Source of the DNA: a candidate division KSB1 bacterium
GTDB lineage: Bacteria; Zhuqueibacterota; Zhuqueibacteria; Residuimicrobiales; Krinioviventaceae
Direction of reading: 5' to 3'
Assembly: GCA_034505495.1 (NCBI GenBank)
Contig: JAPDQV010000006.1
Coordinates: 7,154-71,153, forward strand
DNA: 64,000 nt
A model generated the notes under the pieces. The model saw only the letters and a program-made list of their open reading frames with translations. It had not been told where the DNA came from and did no database searches. Both the position numbers and the translations under genes were made by a program. Shown one piece after another: positions 8,194 to 16,521 of this stretch; positions within the stretch are counted from its first letter, which is position 1, and each line of letters begins with the position of its first letter.

Positions 8194-10236
8194 ATGGAAA
8201 CGATAAAAACTCTGCCTAATGATGATATTCGCGCCGTAATGTGGCGTTATGCCGACCGGTACGATTTGCAGATGCTGGTGCAGTCGGTGCGCAGCGCGGC
8301 GCGGGGTCCGGTGGCGCGCGCCGTGGCCGCCGGAGCGCGCCGTTCGCACGAATGGACCGAGGAAAAGGCCGCCCTGCTGCAGGCCTTTGACGATTACGGC
8401 ATTACGGCGCTGTTTATGGAACCCGAACAGGGCGGCTATATCAGCGGGCCGAAAAATTTAGCTTTGGCTATTGCCGCGTTCGAGCTCTCTTGGGTGGATG
8501 CCGGCGCCGCAACCTGCAGTCTGGCCGGCAATCTGGCCTTGGAACCGATCCACGAGCGCGGCACGGAAGAGCAGAAGCGGCACTATATGAGCGGCGCCGT
8601 ACCGCCGCAGCCGGGGGAAAATCGCAAAATCCTGCGCGGCGCTTTCGGTCTGACCGAACCGCTGCCCTTTGTCGGCGTGGAAACCGGCATGCTGTCGGGA
8701 CGCGTGCGCATTGCCGAATGGCCGGAGGGCGGCGAACCGATTCTGCAGGTCGACAAGCGCGGACGGTTCATCACCAATATGGACTTTGCCAATTTCGTCT
8801 GCGCCGCCGTGGAGAGCGACGATCCGCGCATCAAAGGGTCCTGCATGATTATTCTTGAAGAGACGGACCCCGGCCTATTCGATCGCGGCGCACCGACGCT
8901 CAAACTCGTCCACCAGCTCTCATCCACGCGCGATCCCATTCTCAGTCTCCAGGTTCCCGCAAGCCGCATCATCGGCGGATATACGGTGCAGGACGGCGTC
9001 ATCGTCCCCAATTTCGATCACAGCCAGGTGATCGAAGCGGTGTTCAAGCGGACGCGCGTCACCGTCGGGCTGATGACCGCCGCCAAGCTGTTGTCGGCGG
9101 TGGAGCCGATCATCCGCTATCAGCGGACGCGTTTCCGCGGCGGCGAACTGGAACCCGGCTCGCCGCGTTATGAGCTCGGCATCCAGCAAAAAGACGATGC
9201 GGTGCAGCGGCTGGCGGCAGTTTGGGCGATGGGCGAAGCGGCCGCGTCATTCGGCTTTGCCGCCGCGCGCGTTTTCGACGAACTGGCGCCGCTGGAGGAG
9301 GAGAAATTCCGCCTTTTCGCCGAACAAGGATTGAAAGGCCGCGCCGAGTTCAAAGCCCTGAAAGCCAAAGAGGCTGATGCGATCGAGTATGTGCAGCTGA
9401 AGGCCAAAAGGGAAACCTCATCGAGGCTTGAAGAGCTGGAAAACGACCCGATCACCCGTTACGTGGCCGTCGACGCACTGGCAAACGTGCTCTGCCCGGC
9501 CGTCAAGCTGTGGAATACCGGCGTCGGCGCCAACATGATGCGCGAGGCGGTTAGTCTGATGGGCGGATACGGCATCACTGAGGACTGCCCCGGCTTCCTC
9601 GGTCAAAAATGGATGGATGCTCAGCTCGAAGCCACCTACGAAGGGCCGGAAGCGGTGCAGCGACGTCAGCTCACCCTCACTCTTACGCAGCCGGTCTTTG
9701 CCGCCTATTATCAAACCTGGATCGACGAGTTGAAACAAATCGCCGAAAAACAGCCGCAGACCGGCGCCGGCGCGTTGGCGGCGGCTATGGAGCTGTGGCG
9801 ATACACATTCGAGTTTCTACAGAATCACAAAGATGCCGACGGCCAAAAGCTTTGGGGAAGCGCGCGTCAGGGTGTGACTTTTCCCATGACCGACGCGTTC
9901 TGCTGGCTGGCGGCATCTTACCATCAAATCGCGGATGTCATGGAACTGGCGGAAAAGGGGCCGCAGAATCCTGCGATCGCCGAGGGGCTGGAAGGAACCT
10001 TGGCCTTTTTCCGCGACCTTTGTGCGCTGCAAGTCTTGCGCGCCGTGCGGGAAGCGGCCGGAATCTGCAGCGAGCAGTTCTACGGCTACGATGTGCCCGA
10101 CCGCGATGATGCTCAGTTTGTCGCCTTGAAGACAGATGTCGAGCGCCGCATGGCGGGCCTCGGACAGGCCAAAGAGCGCGCCGGTGCAGCCTTGACGCAG
10201 ATCATGATTCCTGAAGCCTTGGATTATCCCCAATAG
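8194..10236 (+). CDS. Long acyl-CoA dehydrogenase family flavoprotein
   Basis: A 680-residue FAD enzyme expected to oxidise an acyl-CoA at the alpha-beta bond and pass electrons to ETF. The start at 8194 (METIKTLPND) has an AAGAGGA site 7 nt upstream; an earlier in-frame start at 8161 lacks one. It has the N-terminal helical domain, a middle beta region containing AFGLTEP, and the C-terminal helical domain with MGGYGITEDCPGF followed by TYEGPEAVQRRQ, where the Glu in YEG matches the catalytic base of many family members. It is far longer than the usual 380 residues: a charged helical insert (about 370-425) and a 150-residue C-terminal extension are present. It heads a cluster with ETF and ETF:quinone oxidoreductase genes. 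Substrate unknown. Confidence 0.88.
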   Translation: METIKTLPNDDIRAVMWRYADRYDLQMLVQSVRSAARGPVARAVAAGARRSHEWTEEKAALLQAFDDYGITALFMEPEQGGYISGPKNLALAIAAFELSWVDAGAATCSLAGNLALEPIHERGTEEQKRHYMSGAVPPQPGENRKILRGAFGLTEPLPFVGVETGMLSGRVRIAEWPEGGEPILQVDKRGRFITNMDFANFVCAAVESDDPRIKGSCMIILEETDPGLFDRGAPTLKLVHQLSSTRDPILSLQVPASRIIGGYTVQDGVIVPNFDHSQVIEAVFKRTRVTVGLMTAAKLLSAVEPIIRYQRTRFRGGELEPGSPRYELGIQQKDDAVQRLAAVWAMGEAAASFGFAAARVFDELAPLEEEKFRLFAEQGLKGRAEFKALKAKEADAIEYVQLKAKRETSSRLEELENDPITRYVAVDALANVLCPAVKLWNTGVGANMMREAVSLMGGYGITEDCPGFLGQKWMDAQLEATYEGPEAVQRRQLTLTLTQPVFAAYYQTWIDELKQIAEKQPQTGAGALAAAMELWRYTFEFLQNHKDADGQKLWGSARQGVTFPMTDAFCWLAASYHQIADVMELAEKGPQNPAIAEGLEGTLAFFRDLCALQVLRAVREAAGICSEQFYGYDVPDRDDAQFVALKTDVERRMAGLGQAKERAGAALTQIMIPEALDYPQ

Positions 10237-10246
10237 AGGACGCTGT

Positions 10247-10690
10247 ATGAAAAAGCTGTTGAGCGCCCAAGTTGCCGCCGGCCTTTTGGTCGCCGCCTTT
10301 AGTCTGCTGATGCTGCTTCACGTTTTGGGACTGAGGGGGCTCGTTCCGCTCGAGCTGATTTGGGGGAAAGGTATTGCAAACTTGCCGATCAGCCCGCTGA
10401 CGGTTGAATTTCTGTCATTAACGGTATTGGCTCTCTTTATTGCCGTCATTGCCGCCCGAGCGGGATGGCTTCCGAGCCATGCTCCAAAGATTACCGCGGC
10501 TGCCGTATGGCTCCTTTTTGCGCTGTTACTGTTCCACGGCATTCTCGATCTGATCGATCCCGTACTGAACATGCCGTTGTTTCTGCGTCCATTTACACTC
10601 ATTTTGGCGCTTTTGACGCTGCGCCTGGCCCTCTCTGAAATCCCATCATCCGGTCAAGGAAAGAACGAAAAAAACCATGACGGAAATTGA
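10247..10690 (+). CDS. Four-helix membrane protein of the ETF cluster
   Basis: A 147-residue integral membrane protein with four hydrophobic segments (about residues 4-27, 45-67, 78-100 and 105-123) and a charged C-terminal tail. No family is recognised. It starts 10 bp after the acyl-CoA dehydrogenase stop and its last 14 bp overlap the start of the ETF:quinone oxidoreductase gene, so it is translationally tied to both. Position suggests a membrane anchor or quinone-side partner of the electron-transfer module, but no motif supports a specific role. Cysteines and histidines for haem or FeS binding are not evident. Confidence 0.72.
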   Translation: MKKLLSAQVAAGLLVAAFSLLMLLHVLGLRGLVPLELIWGKGIANLPISPLTVEFLSLTVLALFIAVIAARAGWLPSHAPKITAAAVWLLFALLLFHGILDLIDPVLNMPLFLRPFTLILALLTLRLALSEIPSSGQGKNEKNHDGN

Positions 10691-12512
10691 ACCACAAACG
10701 GCGGGTGTCGACATTGTCTGCGTCGGTTTTGGACCGGCGACTGCGGGCTTTTTAACCACGCTGGCCGGCCGCATTTTGAATTCAGACGGTTCGCTGAACC
10801 TCGAAAGCCGCAAACTGCCCGGCATGCCGCTGCAGGTCATCTGCTACGAACGGGCCGACGATTTCGGTTTCGGCGTCTCGGGCGTAGTCAGCAAAGCGAC
10901 GGCTATCCGCGCGAGCCTGCCCGACCTGCGTCCCGAAGAGATTCCTATGACCATTGAGGTCAAAAAGGAAAAGCTGGTCTATCTTTTGGATCCGCACGGC
11001 GCCTCGCGCCGCACGCGCCTGCATCGTCTATTCGACGGTCTGCTCAAGCCTTTTGCACGAAATTATGCGGTCGAAGCACCGTTTATTCCCAAGCCTTTGA
11101 ATAAGCACGGCGGCCTGATCTTTTCCATCGGCCAGTTCAGTCAATGGGTTGCGGGACGCATCCTATCGACCGGCGCTGTGCAGCTTTGGCCGGCTACTCC
11201 GGTCAGCGCACCCTTGTTCGACGGCGACCGTGTGATCGGTGTGCGTCTGAGCGACCAGGGCGTCGACAAACAGGGAACGCCCGACGTGGGTTTTATGCCG
11301 GGCATGGACATTCATGCCGAGCTGACGGTCGTCGGCGACGGACCGGTCGGTTTTATCGGCCGTCAATTGGAGGAAAAGCTCGGCGTACCGGAAGAGTTTG
11401 AGCGTAAGGACTGGGCGGTGGGCATGAAGTTCGTCGTCGAGCTGCCCGAACATTCAACCCTGGAACCCGGCACCGTCATCCACACGCTCGGTTATCCGGA
11501 GCCGGAAATTTTCGGCTTTCTCTATGTTCATCCTGATCGAGTCGCCTCGCTGGGCATTTTTGTGCCCTCCTGGTTCGACAATCCGGCGCGCACCGCCTAT
11601 CGCTACCTGCAGTACTGGATGATGCACCCCTACTTTTGGAAAGATCTGCAGGGCGGCGTGCTGCGCTCCTGGGGCGCCAAGTCGATTCAGGAGTCCGGCA
11701 AGCGCGGCGAGCCTTTTCTCGTCGGCGACGGCTATGCGCGCATCGGCGAGGGCAGCGGCACGACCAACATTTTTCTAAACTCCGGAGTCGATGAGGCATG
11801 GGAAAGCGGCGTGCTTTTGGCCGAAGCGACGGAAGAGCTGCTCAAGAGCGGCAAGTCGTTCACGCGTGAGAATTTGGAACAGACCTATCTCCGCAAACGG
11901 CGCTCCAGTCGTTTGGAAAAAGAGGCGGTTGCGGCTCAGGGCGCCCGCGACGGTTTTCAAAAAGGCTTTTTCCTTGGACTGTTGGGCATGGGATTGGCCA
12001 TGATTTCTGCCGGTCGTCTCAAACTGCCAGTGCGCGTGCGTTCGGCGCAGGAACGAGAACCGGATCTGGTGCGCTTTTTCAAAGGCAAATTGGCGCCGGA
12101 GGAGATTCGCCGCATTCAGCAGGAGGCTTACGCCCAAGGCAAAGCCGCCAACGAGGCGTTGATGCGCGCCGCCGGTTGGCCGGACATTCCCTACGACGGC
12201 CGGCTGCTGGTTTCGCATCAGGACGCTTTGCTGACCGGCGGCAAGGTGCAGGCTCCGGCGGGTTACAAGGATCACGTGGTCTTTATCTATCCTCATCTGT
12301 GCGAATCCTGCACCAATAAATTGTGCATCGAAATGTGTTCGGGGCAAGCAATCCTGCCGGGTGCGGACGGCGTACCGGAGTTCGATCGCGAAAAGTGCAT
12401 CCATTGCGGCGCCTGCCTGTGGAACTGCGTCAAGACACTGCCGGAAGATCCGACCCGCACCAACGTGTCGTTCCAAGCCGGCGCGGGCGGCCTGCATTCG
12501 GTGGAAAACTAA
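10677..12512 (+). CDS. ETF:quinone oxidoreductase-like flavoprotein with C-terminal ferredoxin domain
   Basis: A 611-residue protein of the FixC/ETF-QO type that passes electrons from reduced ETF to membrane quinone. The N-terminal FAD-binding fold is seen as VDIVCVGFGPATAGF (residues 11-25), with a later FAD segment around VVGDGPVGFIG. The C-terminal 80 residues form a ferredoxin-like domain with two Cys clusters: CESCTNKLCIEMC and CIHCGACLWNC. A charged linker with a hydrophobic stretch (FFLGLLGMGLAMISA, about 430-445) may be the membrane-association loop. It overlaps the small membrane protein and precedes etfB by 134 bp. The domain order is that of eukaryotic and bacterial ETF-QO, though sequence divergence is large. 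Confidence 0.88.
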   Translation: MTEIEPQTAGVDIVCVGFGPATAGFLTTLAGRILNSDGSLNLESRKLPGMPLQVICYERADDFGFGVSGVVSKATAIRASLPDLRPEEIPMTIEVKKEKLVYLLDPHGASRRTRLHRLFDGLLKPFARNYAVEAPFIPKPLNKHGGLIFSIGQFSQWVAGRILSTGAVQLWPATPVSAPLFDGDRVIGVRLSDQGVDKQGTPDVGFMPGMDIHAELTVVGDGPVGFIGRQLEEKLGVPEEFERKDWAVGMKFVVELPEHSTLEPGTVIHTLGYPEPEIFGFLYVHPDRVASLGIFVPSWFDNPARTAYRYLQYWMMHPYFWKDLQGGVLRSWGAKSIQESGKRGEPFLVGDGYARIGEGSGTTNIFLNSGVDEAWESGVLLAEATEELLKSGKSFTRENLEQTYLRKRRSSRLEKEAVAAQGARDGFQKGFFLGLLGMGLAMISAGRLKLPVRVRSAQEREPDLVRFFKGKLAPEEIRRIQQEAYAQGKAANEALMRAAGWPDIPYDGRLLVSHQDALLTGGKVQAPAGYKDHVVFIYPHLCESCTNKLCIEMCSGQAILPGADGVPEFDREKCIHCGACLWNCVKTLPEDPTRTNVSFQAGAGGLHSVEN

Positions 12513-12525
12513 CTTTGTAATATTC

Positions 12526-12558
12526 AATCGGCAACTATTCAATCAAAAGGTGCCGATT
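12526..12558 (+). other. Inverted repeat ahead of etfB
   Basis: An 8-bp inverted repeat (AATCGGCA / TGCCGATT) encloses a 17-nt loop, and a direct repeat of TATTCAATC (12521 and 12536) overlaps it. It lies in the 134-bp gap between the ETF:quinone oxidoreductase and etfB genes. There is no T-run, so it is not a clear terminator. It could be an mRNA processing or attenuation structure. Confidence 0.35.
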
Positions 12559-12646
12559 CTTTGGCCCGGTGAAAAAACGGATCGGCACTCGGCTGATTTT
12601 AAGAGCGATATTTTGGGCATTTGAAAGTCACGAAACGGAGTACTCT

Positions 12647-13453
12647 ATGACAGGACTCACCATAATCGTCTGCGGCAGCATTGTACCGGATCCGCTGCAG
12701 ACGCTGACGCCGGTGATGAATCCCGACGGGCCGGCGCTCAAAAACGAGATGATGCTGCCGCACGTGCTCGACCCTTGGGCGGCACATGCGCTGTATGAAG
12801 CCGCGCATCTGGCCAAACAAGTCAATGGCAAAGTCTACTTGGTCAGTCTGGCGCCGAAGGCCAAGCTGCAGCAGGTGATGATGAGCGCCGCACAAAAGGC
12901 GCCTTTCGAGCTGATTGCCGTCGACGGATCGGCGAGCGGATTTACCGACGCCGCAACTACAGCAGAGGCCTTGGCGGAGGCAATCCGCGCCATTCCCAAC
13001 CTCGATTGGAATCGCACGCTCCTTTTCGGCGGCTGGGAGTCGGCTTCGCGCGCCGCCGGAGCGACGCTGCAGATGGTCGGCGAAAAGCTCGGCATCCTCG
13101 ACCAGTTTCAGGGCGTCGACGAAATCAAACTGCATGAGGACGGCTCCTTTGAGGTGCTGGAGCGAGTGGAAGGCGGCAAACACCAGGTTTCTCTCTGCGC
13201 GGGACCGCCGGCCGTGCTCGGCTGGGCGACCGGCAATCTGCCGGAACCGCCGAACAATCCGCAGATCGGCATGGCCAACATGCGGACGGTCATGCCCGCC
13301 GTTCAGCGCGCGCAGGCAAAGAACATCAAGGACGCCTCGTTGACGTTCCTCAGCGCCGAGGTGCCGGCGCAGCGCCGCGAGACGCGCATTGTCAAGGACA
13401 AGAGCGCTGCGGAAATCGCCCAGGAAATCGTCGCCTGGCTGAAGGAAAACTGA
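12647..13453 (+). CDS. etfB: Electron transfer flavoprotein, beta subunit
   Basis: A 268-residue ETF beta/FixA-like protein, partner of EtfA in shuttling electrons from acyl-CoA dehydrogenases. The start at 12647 (MTGLTIIVCGS) is chosen because GGAG lies 6 nt upstream; the frame is open 26 codons earlier. Family features are the N-terminal strand followed by a Pro-Asp segment (IVPDPLQTL), the LDPWAAHALYEAAHLAK helix equivalent to the usual NPFDE-ALEEALRLKE, and a nucleotide-binding segment around LLFGGWESASRAAGA. The usual GxQxxDxDxGQ motif is altered to GGWESASRAAG, so AMP/FAD binding may differ from classical ETF. Adjacent to etfA, 66 bp upstream. Confidence 0.85.
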   Translation: MTGLTIIVCGSIVPDPLQTLTPVMNPDGPALKNEMMLPHVLDPWAAHALYEAAHLAKQVNGKVYLVSLAPKAKLQQVMMSAAQKAPFELIAVDGSASGFTDAATTAEALAEAIRAIPNLDWNRTLLFGGWESASRAAGATLQMVGEKLGILDQFQGVDEIKLHEDGSFEVLERVEGGKHQVSLCAGPPAVLGWATGNLPEPPNNPQIGMANMRTVMPAVQRAQAKNIKDASLTFLSAEVPAQRRETRIVKDKSAAEIAQEIVAWLKEN

Positions 13454-13519
13454 CGGCAATCTCAAAGTTACTTTCCGTCTTTTTGGACGAAGAAATTAGA
13501 ATCCGGAAGGTTATTGACT

Positions 13520-14533
13520 ATGGAAAAGATTCTTTTTTTATCCCATACGGAAGAAAACGGCGGGCTTTCATCTCATGACTTGGAAGCGTTGACCGCTGCC
13601 GCCGATCTGGCGAAAGCAACCGGCGGCGAGCTGATCGTCGGCTTGTTCGGTGGTAAAGCAGAAGAGGCCGTCAAGCAAGTTACCGGCAAGGTTTTGGTTG
13701 TAGAGGGCACCGATTTTTCCGTGCCCCGCTACGCGACGGACGTCGCGGCGGCGGAAGTTGTCGTGCGGGCGGCCGGCGCCTCGATCGTTATTGCTCCGGG
13801 AAACAGCCGCATGATGCGCTTTTTCGCAGGCTTGGCGGCGCGTTTCGGCGGCAAAGTCGACACTCACGTCACCGGCCTCCGTGTAGAGGACCGCATCGTT
13901 CTCAGCCGCTGGACGTACCGTCAGCGCATTCAGGTACAGCTGACACGTACGGCGCGGCCGTGGTTTATCGCCGTCGAAGCGGGCGTGTTCGCTCCCTTTG
14001 CGGGTTCGGGAGCAACCGAAGTGCAAAAATTGACCGTTGCCGTTACGCCCGCACTGATGCGCACGACGGTGCATGGCGTGAAAGCGCCGCAGACCGGCGA
14101 GCAGACGATCAAGCCGGACGCCAAGCTGCTGTTTGTTGCCGGCGCCGGTTGGACGAAAAAACAAAAGGACGGCCAAGCGCATGTCGAAGAGGCGGCCGAA
14201 CTGATCATGGAGTTCATCCGCAAAGCCGACGCCTCGCTCGGCAGCAGCAAGTCGCTGGTCGATCTGCAGGGCGAGGGTCAGCAGGTTCTGCCGTTCATGT
14301 CGCATCTCAATCAAGTGGGACAGACCGGCTCGACGCCGCGCCATCCCAAAGGTTTGGCGACCTGCTGTCACGGTGAAGAGCCGCATGTTGTCGGCTGGCG
14401 CTTCATCAACGAGCGCCGGGCGGTCAATCTCGACCCCAACTGCGGTTGGGCGCAGGGCAAGGCGGACGTGCTTTACGTCGCCGATGCGTTCGAGGTGATG
14501 CGGGAAGTGAATCGGCTGTTGGGGGAAAAGTGA
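13520..14533 (+). CDS. etfA: Electron transfer flavoprotein, alpha subunit (divergent)
   Basis: A 337-residue ETF alpha/FixB-like protein. The ATG at 13520 has GGAAGG 9 nt upstream and is preferred over a TTG two codons earlier. The N-terminal domain carries a Rossmann-like pattern (ADLAKATGGELIVGLFG), and the C-terminal FAD domain retains QVGQTG and the ending DAFEVMREVNRLL. The classical segment with SGAxQHxxG and AINxDxxAPIF is replaced by TCCHGEEPHVVG and AVNLDPNCG, so this belongs to a divergent ETF branch. With EtfB it forms the soluble carrier between the acyl-CoA dehydrogenase at 8194 and the quinone oxidoreductase at 10677. Last gene of the module. Confidence 0.85.
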   Translation: MEKILFLSHTEENGGLSSHDLEALTAAADLAKATGGELIVGLFGGKAEEAVKQVTGKVLVVEGTDFSVPRYATDVAAAEVVVRAAGASIVIAPGNSRMMRFFAGLAARFGGKVDTHVTGLRVEDRIVLSRWTYRQRIQVQLTRTARPWFIAVEAGVFAPFAGSGATEVQKLTVAVTPALMRTTVHGVKAPQTGEQTIKPDAKLLFVAGAGWTKKQKDGQAHVEEAAELIMEFIRKADASLGSSKSLVDLQGEGQQVLPFMSHLNQVGQTGSTPRHPKGLATCCHGEEPHVVGWRFINERRAVNLDPNCGWAQGKADVLYVADAFEVMREVNRLLGEK

Positions 14534-14543
14534 TCAATGAGTA

Positions 14544-14570
14544 GATGCGATCCTACTATGGGATCGCATC
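14544..14570 (+). other. Perfect 10-bp stem-loop after etfA
   Basis: GATGCGATCC and GGATCGCATC pair perfectly around a 7-nt loop, 11 bp beyond the etfA stop. The sequence after it (ACCCTTTCGG) lacks a T-run, so it is a weak terminator or an mRNA-end-stabilising hairpin. It marks the boundary between the ETF cluster and the AT-richer island. Confidence 0.5.
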
Positions 14571-14733
14571 ACCCTTTCGGGCCGGCCTGCGGTTTAAACC
14601 TGCTTTTTAGCCGACTTGTTATGAAGAACAGCAAAACAACAATATTTCCCAACATTAACATCAGCTTGCCCAATAAGGCAACGGAATTCCGATATTTATA
14701 AATCAGCACAACCCCAACGGTGGTATTGAACAT
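14569..14733 (-). CDS. Possible two-helix membrane peptide or gene remnant
   Basis: A 54-residue minus-strand frame (MFNTTVGVVLIYKYRN at the start) with two hydrophobic helices and a basic tail (SRLKSRFKPQ). The frame is open about 18 codons further upstream to 14790 and those codons also look membrane-like, but no ribosome site is visible. It may be the tail of a larger decayed membrane protein. It overlaps the right arm of the hairpin at 14544-14570. The remaining sequence to 15000 shows nothing recognisable. Confidence 0.28.
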   Translation of the reverse strand: MFNTTVGVVLIYKYRNSVALLGKLMLMLGNIVVLLFFITSRLKSRFKPQAGPKG

Positions 14734-15000
14734 TATCAGCAGGAAAAGGGGAGGTATGTGGTTTTCAGTACGGCAGTTGTGTCTGTTTTAGATTTTTAAT
14801 AGTATCGGTAAAAGATTATAAGGTCTGTGTTGCAGTATATGTATCCGATGCTACATATCTTTTTTATTGCCGGGAAGAGAACCAAGCTTATTTATTTTGC
14901 CGGTAATGCGTTAGAAAGAAGCCCTTTCTCCTATCAGCACAAAGTCGAAGCGGCTCGATATCAAAAAAGGCCGAGCCGCATCAACGGCAGCGATTAAGTT

Positions 15001-15321
15001 CTATTTTTTAAAGAGCGCCAGCTTATCGGGCGTAATGCCGTTTTCCCTCGCCCATTCTGTTCCGCACATAAACTCTTTCTGTTTTCTTTGCCAAACCGGC
15101 AGATAGAGAATGTGCAATAAAAACCCTATTGCAGCAAGAATAAACGACCCCATCTCCGGGCGCTTGACGACCCCAAAGAGAGGGATCAACAGAGAAACGA
15201 ATATCCACAAGCCATAGAGGAATGCCCGCCTCGCTGCCATAAACTTTTCTTTCGGCGTCATGTTGACGCAAATTTCTTTTACCTCTTTTGACTGAAACGG
15301 CGACCATAAGAGGAAATTCAT
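15001..15321 (-). CDS. Small uncharacterised membrane protein
   Basis: A 106-residue protein with two hydrophobic helices (about residues 33-51 and 58-75) flanked by basic residues and a hydrophilic C-terminus ending PDKLALFKK. AAAGG precedes the ATG at 15321 by about 8 nt; an internal Met at residue 21 (MTPKEKFMAARR) is an alternative start. No family is recognised. It lies in a gene-poor island with degraded neighbours but is itself intact. Confidence 0.5.
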   Translation of the reverse strand: MNFLLWSPFQSKEVKEICVNMTPKEKFMAARRAFLYGLWIFVSLLIPLFGVVKRPEMGSFILAAIGFLLHILYLPVWQRKQKEFMCGTEWARENGITPDKLALFKK

Positions 15322-15374
15322 AGCTTGGCCTTTCTATAGCAAGTCAGAGGCGCATATTAATGATGAAAGAAACA

Positions 15375-15630
15375 TTATGAAAAAATCCATTTTCCGAATT
15401 CATACAGCAAGTATGCCGTAGAACCCCCTGCAGCAGCACCTGCGACGCTGGTACCATACCCAATTGTCGCTCCTATACAGGGAATTGCAGCAGCCCCTGC
15501 CGATGTAACATCGACGCTTATCATGTTCCATCCAAGGCCCACATCGTACTGCTTCGCCAGTCTTCCTTTTTTCAGCTTTTTTACAAAAGACAACCACTTG
15601 CTCTTTTTTCTTTATCCTGCCAATAATCAT
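15375..15630 (-). pseudogene. Gly/Ala-rich hydrophobic peptide gene, apparently frameshifted
   Basis: From an ATG at 15630 the frame reads MIIGRIKKK. One frame over, the sequence continues as SKWLSFVKKLKKG and then a 45-residue Gly/Ala-rich stretch with GAAAIPCIGATIGYG and AGAAAGGSTAYLL, ending in FGKWIFS at 15375. The two parts would join by a one-base change in an A6 run (around 15607-15612). Alternatively translation starts at a TTG at 15593. The basic N-terminus followed by a glycine-zipper helix resembles class II bacteriocins or small pore peptides in style only. No leader-processing or immunity gene is evident. The call is tentative. Confidence 0.33.
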
Positions 15631-15701
15631 TTGACTTTTTTAGAATTGCTGACATTACGAAAATAGGTTTTGCATTATTTGAACCTAATTTTTTATTCGC
15701 G

Positions 15702-16189
15702 TCAAAACAAATTTTGCTCAATGAATCGCGAACGGCTGAGTGAAAAATAGACAAAGTTGCCTATTCGAATTATAAATTCCTTCTGACCATGTGAAAAAAC
15801 ATTGGCCTTTATTAACGAATCAAATGGAGATATTTGAGAATCGCCATGGCAAAATTCATATTCTTGTTTTGCAATACGAAATCCGATATCGAGTTTATCT
15901 TCACAAATACTGCATCCTTTTTTATTGAAAAACTCAAAAACTCCTCTTCTTGAAAAATTAAGCAGATCTTCAAAAGTGAAAATTGAGTCCTCATTTTGTT
16001 TCAAATAATCCAAATCAAAATCAAGACATGCATTATGTAAGTCGCCAATAAAAGAAAATTTGTCAACGAAATTTTAATTCAAATTTGCAGCTGCAGGCAT
16101 TGCGGCATTATGCGCGCTTGTCGGGTCAGATACTTCTTTTGAGCAAGAAAAAATAGAAGTACCGTTAATAAAAAGCATTTTGCGTTCAT
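15702..16189 (-). pseudogene. Broken lipoprotein gene (frameshift plus in-frame stop)
   Basis: An ATG at 16189 with an AAAGGGG site begins MNAKCFLLTVLLFF, a signal peptide. After the T6 run (16148-16153) the reading frame that continues sensibly is shifted by one base and gives SCSKEVSDPTSAHNAA, which completes a lipobox (FFSC). That frame meets one TAA and then stays open for about 120 codons (NFVDKFSFIGDLHNACLDF...FIEQNLF) to a TGA at 15702. The three pieces are best explained as one secreted lipoprotein of about 160 residues disabled by a homopolymer frameshift and a nonsense change. No family is recognised. The C-terminal part has several Cys and is rich in Phe and Asp. Confidence 0.5.
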
Positions 16190-16521
16190 TTTAACCCCTT
16201 TTTGTCAATGGTTAATAAGACCATATAGCAAAGCTTAAACAGCTCTGCAGTAAAAAAGACCTCACATAAACGGTCGCCTGTTGAATGTCTTTTGCTTACC
16301 CATATAAATCACCCCCCGAAAACTACACACGGACAAAAGAGAACGTAAAATTTCTATTTGCTTATTATTTTATAAGATCTTTTGTAAAGGCGGCTGCAAA
16401 ATGAATTGACAATTAACATAAAATCGACCCCCAACACCTTGTTTTTGTAAATTGGGATTCCCCCTAAAAGCCAATTTTCTTTATTTATTTTAAAAAAATG
16501 GACTCATGTCAAGCAAAATCT
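16190..16521. other. AT-rich gap with no recognised gene
   Basis: About 330 bp, clearly richer in A and T than the flanking operons. Apart from the ribosome site of the broken lipoprotein gene at its left edge, no credible frame, repeat or RNA is visible. Confidence 0.4.

Noticed and set aside
8074-8349. Minus-strand frame across the start of the acyl-CoA dehydrogenase gene
   Set aside because: It overlaps the promoter and coding start of a well-supported gene and has no motif.
14544-14570. Calling the post-etfA hairpin an intrinsic terminator
   Set aside because: No T-run follows the stem on the plus strand.
15702-16013. An intact 103-codon gene starting at MDYLKQ
   Set aside because: The same frame continues upstream through one TAA to a lipoprotein-like start, so the 103-codon frame is better read as the tail of a broken gene.
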